In this document: positions 55,305 to 61,330 of the stretch, piece by piece
Layout of the letters: every line of letters starts with the position of its first letter
Numbering within the stretch: position 1 is the stretch's first letter
Source: Streptomyces griseiscabiei
GTDB lineage: Bacteria > Actinomycetota > Actinomycetes > Streptomycetales > Streptomycetaceae
Assembly: GCF_020010925.1 (NCBI RefSeq)
Contig: NZ_JAGJBZ010000002.1
Location: forward strand, 3,100,001-3,164,000
Reading direction: 5' to 3'
Length of the DNA: 64,000 bases
Program-made: the position numbers and the translations under genes
Notes under the pieces: generated by a model
The model's database searches: none
What the model was told of the DNA's origin: nothing
Seen by the model: only the letters and a program-made list of their open reading frames with translations

Positions 55305-55318
55305 AAGTGAATTCACTT
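55305..55318. promoter_or_regulatory. 14-bp perfect palindrome AAGTGAATTCACTT
   Basis: Located 146 bp upstream of the FAD oxidoreductase start, in the 181-bp gap following the repeat-rich membrane protein gene. The AT-rich symmetric form is typical of MarR- or TetR-type operators. No regulator gene adjoins. A shorter ACCT-G-AGGT palindrome occurs nearer the oxidoreductase gene. Confidence 0.55.
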
Positions 55319-55340
55319 ATGTAGATCTCCGGAGACTTCG

Positions 55341-56927
55341 TCACTGGCGGTTGATCGCCCGGGTGACTCCGGCGGCGGTGGTCGTGGCCAGGATCCAGCC
55401 GGCGGCGGTGAGGGCGTGGGCGAGCCATTGGGCGGGGCCGCGTGGGGCGAAGGCGAGGTCCTGGCCGAAGGCGGGGATCGGGATGAGGAGGTCGAGGGTG
55501 TAGACGAAGGCGTTGAACGGCGGCGCCTTCGCCGCTTCGAGAGGCGCCGGAGGGTGGGCCGCGAAGAAGAGCGCGCCGCAGGCGAGCATCGCCGCGAGCC
55601 ACAGGCCGGCACGGAGCGGCCGGTAGCCGTAGCCGACGGTCGCGTCCTGGACGTAGCCCCAGACACGGGTGTACGGGGGGAGCGAGGCACGGTGATGGCG
55701 CTGTTTGGCGAGCAGTACCGTACGGGCCTCGTCCTCGTGCCCCAGCCGTCGGTAGGTGGCCGCGAGCTGCTCGTACGGCTGGGGCAGGTAGGTGTCGGCG
55801 CCGCGCCGGAGCCAGTCCAGCCGCTCGGCGGCCGGCAGGGACGTGGCGAGGGCGTCGTAGGTGGTGTCGGCCAGCCGGAGGGCGGCGGGCCAGGTCTCGG
55901 GGGCGTCGTACAGGGTGCCCAGCCGGGCGCCGCCCGCGTCGACGGTGCCGTCGATCGGTTGCCGGGTGCGCAGATCGGTCTCCCGGGCCTGGGCCAGCCG
56001 CAGGGACAGGGCGGTGCCGCCGGGGTTCGTCAGCGTGGTGTCGTGGAAGCTGAGCCGTGTGCCGACGCTGCTGCCGTCGAGGGTGATGCCGCCGTCGACG
56101 TGGAGCCCCCGGCCGAGATCGAAGTTGCGGGCCACGGTCACGTCCACCGCCTCCAGCGCGACGTCGCCGGGGTTGCTCAGCCGGGCCCCGCAGAAGCCGA
56201 TCGCCGCCCCGACCGTGGCACCGGAGAGGATGATCCGGCCCTCGGAGCTGAAGCCCGGGTGGAAGGTGAGGTCCTCGGTGACCTGGACGTGGTAGGCGTC
56301 CAGGGCGTGGCCGCCGGGATGGTGCAGGGCGGCGCCCTCCAGATCGAACTCGCCGGCGATGGTGGCGCCCGAGCAGCGGAACGTGCCCCGGACGGTCAGG
56401 CCGGTGCACAGCACGTCCCCGCCCGCGACGAGGTGGACGGCGGAGATCGCCTCGGTCCCGGGCGCGGTGATCACGGTGTGGCGGAGATCCAGATCGCTGT
56501 GGATCTGGGCACGGGTGAGGACGAGGGGCCCGGTCAGCCGGCAGTGGGAGAGGACCAGCCGGCCGTCGATCTGGGCCGTGTCGGCCGCGAGACCCGGGAG
56601 GGAACATCCGGTGAGGGCCAACTCCCGGACTCTGGCGCCCCGGAGCGACGGTGCCTCGTCGAAGCTGCACGCGTCCAGGGCGACCGGTACGGGGATCTCG
56701 GCGAAGCCCAGATCCAGCCTGCCGGTGATACGCGCGCCCGTCAGCCGCAGTGCCGGGCGGTCACCGGGGGCGGGTTCGGCGCCGGCGCCCAGCAGCAGCG
56801 CCGCGACGACCTCGGCCCGTACGGCGGTGTCCTCCGCCCGTGGGCCGTGGCGGACGTCGACAGTGCCTCCCCGGGCGAAGGAGTGCCACAACTGACGTTC
56901 ACCGGCGTTGAGTTCGTCGACACGCAT
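55341..56927 (-). CDS. Repeat-rich membrane protein (right-handed beta-helix-like, two C-terminal spans)
   Basis: A 528-residue protein. Residues about 55-330 contain irregular repeats of 20-30 residues such as LRLTGARITGRLDLGFAEIP, GRLVLSHCRLTGPLVLT and GGITLDGSSVGTRLSFHDTTL, the pattern of pentapeptide/beta-helix proteins. A helical segment (QLAATYRRLGHEDEARTVLLAKQ) follows, then two hydrophobic spans (about 425-445 and 495-520). Relatives in Streptomyces are often labelled membrane-associated oxidoreductase, without cofactor motifs to justify it here. A palindrome ATGATC-GAC-GATCAT (56926-56940) overlaps the start codon. Confidence 0.65.
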   Translation of the reverse strand: MRVDELNAGERQLWHSFARGGTVDVRHGPRAEDTAVRAEVVAALLLGAGAEPAPGDRPALRLTGARITGRLDLGFAEIPVPVALDACSFDEAPSLRGARVRELALTGCSLPGLAADTAQIDGRLVLSHCRLTGPLVLTRAQIHSDLDLRHTVITAPGTEAISAVHLVAGGDVLCTGLTVRGTFRCSGATIAGEFDLEGAALHHPGGHALDAYHVQVTEDLTFHPGFSSEGRIILSGATVGAAIGFCGARLSNPGDVALEAVDVTVARNFDLGRGLHVDGGITLDGSSVGTRLSFHDTTLTNPGGTALSLRLAQARETDLRTRQPIDGTVDAGGARLGTLYDAPETWPAALRLADTTYDALATSLPAAERLDWLRRGADTYLPQPYEQLAATYRRLGHEDEARTVLLAKQRHHRASLPPYTRVWGYVQDATVGYGYRPLRAGLWLAAMLACGALFFAAHPPAPLEAAKAPPFNAFVYTLDLLIPIPAFGQDLAFAPRGPAQWLAHALTAAGWILATTTAAGVTRAINRQ

Positions 56928-56999
56928 GATCGACGATCATCCAGGCCCCGGCCCACGCGGAACAAGTCCTCGGGACGGGATCCTGCGCGGCCCCACCCC

Positions 57000-57031
57000 G
57001 CTGGTGGCCCCAAGTGGCTCGGGCCACCAGC
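57000..57031 (-). terminator. Chaplin gene terminator
   Basis: Perfect 11-bp arms GCTGGTGGCCC (57000-57010) and GGGCCACCAGC (57021-57031) with a 10-nt loop, 28 nt beyond the chaplin stop codon. Confidence 0.8.
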
Positions 57032-57058
57032 ATCGTGCCGCGGTGCGGTCGCGGAACG

Positions 57059-57298
57059 TCAGTCGTTCGCGCAGATGTTGCCGAACGTCGGGTTCAGCAC
57101 CCCGATCACCTTCACCGAGTTGCCGCACACGTTGACCGGGATGTGCACCGGCACCTGGACGGCGTTGCCCGAGGCGACACCCGGCGAGCCCAGCGCCTCA
57201 CCCCGGGCACCCGCGTCGGCCGCCGCCGCTCCGGCACCGGCGAGCACGAACCCCGCCACTCCCAGGGTCACCGTCACCGACTTCGCCACACGAGACAC
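57059..57298 (-). CDS. Short chaplin (hydrophobic aerial-hypha surface protein)
   Basis: A 79-residue secreted protein. A GTG start at 57298 is favoured because GAGGAG lies 6 nt upstream; the ATG at 57313 would contain that site. The signal peptide covers about residues 1-27. One chaplin domain follows (about 38-79): SPGVASGNAVQVPVHIPVNVCGNS and GVLNPTFGNICAND, with the two conserved Cys (58 and 76). Short chaplins self-assemble into amyloid-like films that let hyphae grow into air. Size and single domain match the ChpD-H class. Confidence 0.92.
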   Translation of the reverse strand: MSRVAKSVTVTLGVAGFVLAGAGAAAADAGARGEALGSPGVASGNAVQVPVHIPVNVCGNSVKVIGVLNPTFGNICAND

Positions 57299-57460
57299 GC
57301 TTTCTCCTCTCATAGGCCTGCTGAGCAGCCATTGCGATGACCACACAGCAAGATCATCCAATCGCCCACTCAACGACCCACCCGGGGGCGGGACACGGCC
57401 TGCGGCAACCCGGTGTCCCCCGGACCCAGACGAGCTGCCCCGACGAGCTGCCCCGACGAC

Positions 57461-58714
57461 TTAGCGCTCCGGGTCGCCGGGCCCGGTTCCCGCGTCGGGA
57501 GCCGCTCCCGAGCCCGTCCCTGTCCCCGTCCCCGTGTCCGCGCCCGCGTCCGTGGTCTCCGCGCTCTGGGGCCCGCCCTCGGCCGCGGGACGCGTGGCCT
57601 TGGTGCCGCCCTTCCAGCGCTCCAGTGTCCGGGTGAACTGCTGGAACGCGGACGTCACCGTCGTCGCCGGTGTCCCGGGCTGCTGCGGCGCGGGCACGAC
57701 GGGCGCGGCCTCGGCGGACTCGCGGTAGGCGGCGAGTGCCTCGTGGGCGCGCTCGGTCGCCTCCCGGTACAGGTCCCGGGACTTCGTCATCGCCTCCAGC
57801 GCCTCGGCGTACGCGGCCACCCGCTTGCGTTCGCGGACGAGTTCCTCCTCGAGGGTGAGGAGATCCCAGTCGTCCCGGAGCGCGGTGAGGGCCTCGTCGG
57901 CGCCGTCCGGCAGCGGTCGCGGCAGCGCGGCGAACCGGGTGACCGCCCGGACCAGGTCGGTCGGCTCCGAACCGTCCAGGAACACCGACCGTACGGTGAA
58001 GTCGTCCGCGTCGTGGCCGGCCGGGCCCGGAAGGCCGGGCAGCACCACGGCGCCGCCGCGTGGCACCTCCGTGTCGAAGTCCCGCAGCGCCCAGTTCACG
58101 ACCCGCAACTGATGCGGGGCGGCCCGGTGTTCCACGACACGATGACGCAGACCCGGCGACAGCCAGCGCGCGAGGGGCAGCCGGCCGCGCTCGTCCGTCG
58201 TCATGGCCTCGTGGACGACGACATGGACACACCATCCGTCGCGCCCGGAGTCCCTGAGCAGACGCCGTACGTCCTTGTCGTCCTCGGGCAGGGCGTTGAT
58301 CCGGCTCAGCGACAGACCGGTGGCGGCGTCGTGGTCCCAGTCGCCGTACTCCGGCCAGAACCGGGTGACGGGGGAGGGCCAGGACGGATCCCACGGCTGC
58401 TCCGCCTCCGCGAGCAGGGTCCACTCCCGGCCGCCGCCGAGGTCGGGCGCGAGGGTCAGGCGCGCGCGTACGGTCACCTCGCCGGGCATCCGCCAGCGGG
58501 CCTCGAAGACCCGCTCCGGTGCGTCGCCCCCGGCGGCGGGCGCCTCCCGGAAGTCGTCGATGACCTGGCTGTCCTTGAGCTGTCGCAGCGTGCGACGGAG
58601 TACGTCTTCGGCGTCGGGCCCCACGTGGCGGCCGCGAGCCGGCCACACCGTCGGGGGAGTCACGGGACGGGCTGTGCGGGAGGTCGGCATAAGTCCATCG
58701 GGAAGCAGGGACAC
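57461..58714 (-). CDS. Protein of unknown function with coiled-coil-like and low-complexity tail
   Basis: About 417 residues; the start is uncertain (GTG 58714, GTG 58720 or ATG 58690). The N-terminal two thirds are mixed alpha/beta with many Trp/Asp residues (RRTLRQLKDSQVIDDFREAP; WTLLAEAEQPWDPSWPSPVTRFWPEYGDWDHDAATGLSLSRI; HVVVHEAMTTDERGRLPLARWL). A helical stretch (LTLEEELVRERKRVAAYAEALEAM) may form a coiled coil. The last 50 residues are a Gly/Thr/Ala-rich tail. No family or catalytic motif is recognised; no signal peptide. Confidence 0.55.
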   Translation of the reverse strand: MSLLPDGLMPTSRTARPVTPPTVWPARGRHVGPDAEDVLRRTLRQLKDSQVIDDFREAPAAGGDAPERVFEARWRMPGEVTVRARLTLAPDLGGGREWTLLAEAEQPWDPSWPSPVTRFWPEYGDWDHDAATGLSLSRINALPEDDKDVRRLLRDSGRDGWCVHVVVHEAMTTDERGRLPLARWLSPGLRHRVVEHRAAPHQLRVVNWALRDFDTEVPRGGAVVLPGLPGPAGHDADDFTVRSVFLDGSEPTDLVRAVTRFAALPRPLPDGADEALTALRDDWDLLTLEEELVRERKRVAAYAEALEAMTKSRDLYREATERAHEALAAYRESAEAAPVVPAPQQPGTPATTVTSAFQQFTRTLERWKGGTKATRPAAEGGPQSAETTDAGADTGTGTGTGSGAAPDAGTGPGDPER

Positions 58715-58936
58715 GTGCACCCACCAGTATCCCCGCCACGGCCCGGCCCGGACCAACCGGGGTCCCGCCGGCCGGGTCCGGGGCCCGCGGCGCCGCCGGC
58801 CGGCCCGGGTGTGGACACATTGGCAAGGGAGCCCGCGACGGAGTGACAACACGGCGGGCGACACGCGGGCCATACTCGAACGCGGATGCCGGGACCCGCA
58901 CTTCACGGTGTCCCGCCGTACGTCACTTGGAGACAC

Positions 58937-59956
58937 ATGAACGGGACACCCGCGAACGACCGCGGCCTCAGCCGGCGGCGGCTGCTCGGGACGGGCGGTG
59001 GTATCGCGGCGGCGGCCCTGTTCGGCGGCGCGGCCACCCTGCTCGGTGCCGGTCCCGCGTACGCCGTCGTGGGCGACTCACCGCGGTTCAGGCTGGACGG
59101 CGCCGGCGGCAACCCGGTGTGGAAGAAGTCCCTGCACGCCAACTGGGTCATGCAGTCGTTCGCGTACGACAACGTCAACCAGCACATCTACTTCGCCCAG
59201 ACCAACTCGGCGAACACGGACCCCGACCGGGTCGGAGATCTGTGGATCACCAAGACGGACACCTCCGGCAACGAACTCGGCGCGATGGCGCTGCACAACT
59301 TCGGCCATGGCGTCCAGATCGGGGTGGAGCCCTACCAGGGCGCCGTCCACCTGTGGACCGAGTGGCAGAGCAGCGGCTCCGGATTCGGTACCAGGGTCGG
59401 CCGGTTCAGGTTCGTCGACGGGGCCACGCTGGAGAAGAACGACAGCGCGATCCAGGACCGTACGCCGGTGATCGCCGACACCATGGTCAATCCGCAGCCC
59501 GCGATCGACCCGTCGACCGACCGGCTGTGGGTGCGCTACAAGGTCGCCGCGGACATGCCCCGCATCGTCGGCTTCACCATGAGCGACGCCCGCGCGGGAC
59601 GGCTGACCGAGAGCCCGGACAAGCGGCTCGCCGAGCGGGCCCTGCCCTCCCGGGGCGACTGGGGAACCGCCAACCCCTTCCAGGGCTTCGCCGTGTACGG
59701 CCGCTACGCCTATCTGCTGGAGGGCGCGGCGAACGGCCCGTCGTACCTCACGGTCATCGACCTCAACAGCAGCGGACAGTCCACCGTCGTCGACCGCTGG
59801 GAGACGACGGCCGGTCAGTCGCTGCCCGGCCGTGAACCGCAGGGCATGGCGATCTGGCAGGTGTCCGGCGCCGCACGCCTGGCCTTCGGCTTCCACTCCA
59901 ACACCGGGGGCGTCCGGCAGTCCAGCGTCTTCTACAAGAGCCAGTTCGAGAGTTGA
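58937..59956 (+). CDS. Tat-exported beta-propeller-like protein (annotated elsewhere as teichoic-acid protein C / phage-baseplate-like)
   Basis: A 339-residue protein. ATG at 58937 with TTGGAGA upstream. The twin-arginine signal is LSRRRLLGTGGG, followed by a hydrophobic Ala/Gly region and AYA cleavage site near residue 40. The mature part (PVWKKSLHANWVMQSFAYDNVNQHIYFAQ; LHNFGHGVQIGVEPYQGAVHLWTEWQ; PREPQGMAIWQ-like end) shows regularly spaced blades. I recall such proteins being labelled teichoic acid biosynthesis protein C or phage baseplate protein; neither gene context is present here. It probably binds a surface polymer. Confidence 0.6.
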   Translation: MNGTPANDRGLSRRRLLGTGGGIAAAALFGGAATLLGAGPAYAVVGDSPRFRLDGAGGNPVWKKSLHANWVMQSFAYDNVNQHIYFAQTNSANTDPDRVGDLWITKTDTSGNELGAMALHNFGHGVQIGVEPYQGAVHLWTEWQSSGSGFGTRVGRFRFVDGATLEKNDSAIQDRTPVIADTMVNPQPAIDPSTDRLWVRYKVAADMPRIVGFTMSDARAGRLTESPDKRLAERALPSRGDWGTANPFQGFAVYGRYAYLLEGAANGPSYLTVIDLNSSGQSTVVDRWETTAGQSLPGREPQGMAIWQVSGAARLAFGFHSNTGGVRQSSVFYKSQFES

Positions 59957-59963
59957 TCACTTC

Positions 59964-60422
59964 ATGACACAAGGACCAGCGCCTCGCCCCCTGTCCGAGG
60001 AGGCCCTCTCCGGCCTCCTCGGCAGACAGCGGTTCGGCACGCTCGCCACCGTCAAACGCGACGGCCATCCCCATCTGACCACCATGTTGTACGACTGGGA
60101 CCCCGAAGCGCGGGTCGTACGGTTCTCGACGACCGCCGACCGCGTCAAGGTCACGCACCTGCGACGCAACCCGCGAGCGGCGCTGCATGTGCAGGGCGGC
60201 GACGTGTGGTCGTTCGCCGTCGCCCAGGGCGAGGCCGAGGTCACCGCGGCCACCAGGACCCCCGGCGACGCGGTCGGGCGTGAACTGCTCGGGATGATCC
60301 CGCGGGAGGCCGCACCCGAGGACGAGGACGCCTTCCTGCGGCAGTTGGTCGACGAACGCCGGGTGGTCATCCGGCTGAAGGTGGACCGGCTCTACGGAAC
60401 GGCCCTCGACATCGACGGCTAG
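59964..60422 (+). CDS. PPOX-class (pyridoxamine-phosphate-oxidase fold) F420/FMN-dependent oxidoreductase
   Basis: A 152-residue split-barrel protein. LGRQRFGTLATVKRDGHPHLTTMLYDWDPEARVVRFSTTADRVKVTHLRRNPRAALHV is the typical cofactor-binding start. WSFAVAQGEAEVTA follows, and the C-terminus RVVIRLKVDRLYGTALD fits F420-binding members of actinobacteria. The short gap of 7 bp after the propeller gene suggests co-transcription, although the functions are not obviously linked. Substrate unknown. Confidence 0.82.
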   Translation: MTQGPAPRPLSEEALSGLLGRQRFGTLATVKRDGHPHLTTMLYDWDPEARVVRFSTTADRVKVTHLRRNPRAALHVQGGDVWSFAVAQGEAEVTAATRTPGDAVGRELLGMIPREAAPEDEDAFLRQLVDERRVVIRLKVDRLYGTALDIDG

Positions 60423-60428
60423 AACCCT

Positions 60429-60445
60429 GGGCCCCGGCGGGGCCC
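60429..60445. terminator. Compact bidirectional hairpin
   Basis: GGGCCCC-GGC-GGGGCCC, perfect 7-bp arms with a 3-nt loop, lies in the 32-bp gap between the convergent PPOX and DUF5995 genes. Confidence 0.65.
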
Positions 60446-60454
60446 GCCGCTGCA

Positions 60455-61231
60455 CTACGTCGCCGGCCCCTCGATCGCGCTGTCCAGGTGGGCGATGACG
60501 GCGGGTACGTCGTCGCTCTCGGTGGACCGGATCAGTTGCAGGGCCGGGCGGACGAGACCGCTCGGCCGGGCGATCAGCCGGGCGAGGACGGCGGACCGGA
60601 CGTCGAGCCGCTCGATGGTGTCCTCGCGCTCCTCCTCGGTCTGCCCGGCCAGCAGGACGGCGTTGTGCCAGGCCTCCGCGCGGGACTGGCGGATGCTGAA
60701 GTCGAGGAGCCGCTCGTCGGTGCGGGCGCCGACCCGGTCCAGCAGCGACAGCAGTGGCGACACGGCGCCGACCGAGTCCTGCACCGTCAGCGACACCCGG
60801 GCGAGGATGTCGTTGATCAGCAGGAAGTCGCGCCGCAGCGCCCGGATGTCCTCACCCGGGCTGGTCCGCGCGGCGGCGACGGCCAGATCGAGGTTGATGT
60901 GGGCGTTCACGCCGAGCACCAGGTGCTGGACGATGACGGTGTCGGCGTCGTCCAGCAGCCCGAACGCCTCACGCCAGCAGCGCGGCCCGCCCCGGTCACG
61001 GCGCCAGGCGTCGTACGCCTCGAAGTAGCGGTTGCCGAAGTGTGTGTCGAACCGGTCCATCCGTGCGCCGTCGTCGAACAGCCCCTGATGGATGGCCGTA
61101 CGGACCTCGACGGTCACCTGCCGGTACAGTGCCGCGAAGTACCCGATCCGGTCACCGTCACGGACCGCCTCCCGCACGACCCGGGCCAGCCCGTCCACGA
61201 CGTCGTCGATGTTCTCTGCCGCCACACCCAA
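60455..61231 (-). CDS. DUF5995 family protein
   Basis: A 258-residue, almost entirely helical protein. Blocks GDRIGYFAALYRQVTVEVRTAIHQGLFDDGARMDRFDTHFGNRYFEAYDAWRR, then QHLVLGVNAHINLDLAVAAARTSPG and LINDILARVSLTVQDSVGAVSPLLSLLDRVG, match DUF5995 as I know it. The conserved His in AHINLDLA and an acidic His/Asp pattern suggest a possible metal site. No export signal. The role is unknown. Confidence 0.75.
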   Translation of the reverse strand: MGVAAENIDDVVDGLARVVREAVRDGDRIGYFAALYRQVTVEVRTAIHQGLFDDGARMDRFDTHFGNRYFEAYDAWRRDRGGPRCWREAFGLLDDADTVIVQHLVLGVNAHINLDLAVAAARTSPGEDIRALRRDFLLINDILARVSLTVQDSVGAVSPLLSLLDRVGARTDERLLDFSIRQSRAEAWHNAVLLAGQTEEEREDTIERLDVRSAVLARLIARPSGLVRPALQLIRSTESDDVPAVIAHLDSAIEGPAT

Positions 61232-61330
61232 CTCCCTTGTCCGGGGCCCATGGTGGACCCGAAACCGGATTGCCGCACGTGCTGCCGATCACAGCCTCGT
61301 TCTACCACTCGGCGGCCGGTCGGGGGTGGT

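Noticed and set aside
58937..59956. Prophage or phage-tail island suggested by the baseplate-like label
   Set aside because: Neighbours are housekeeping-type genes; no capsid, tail, integrase or lysis genes. The protein has a Tat signal and acts alone.
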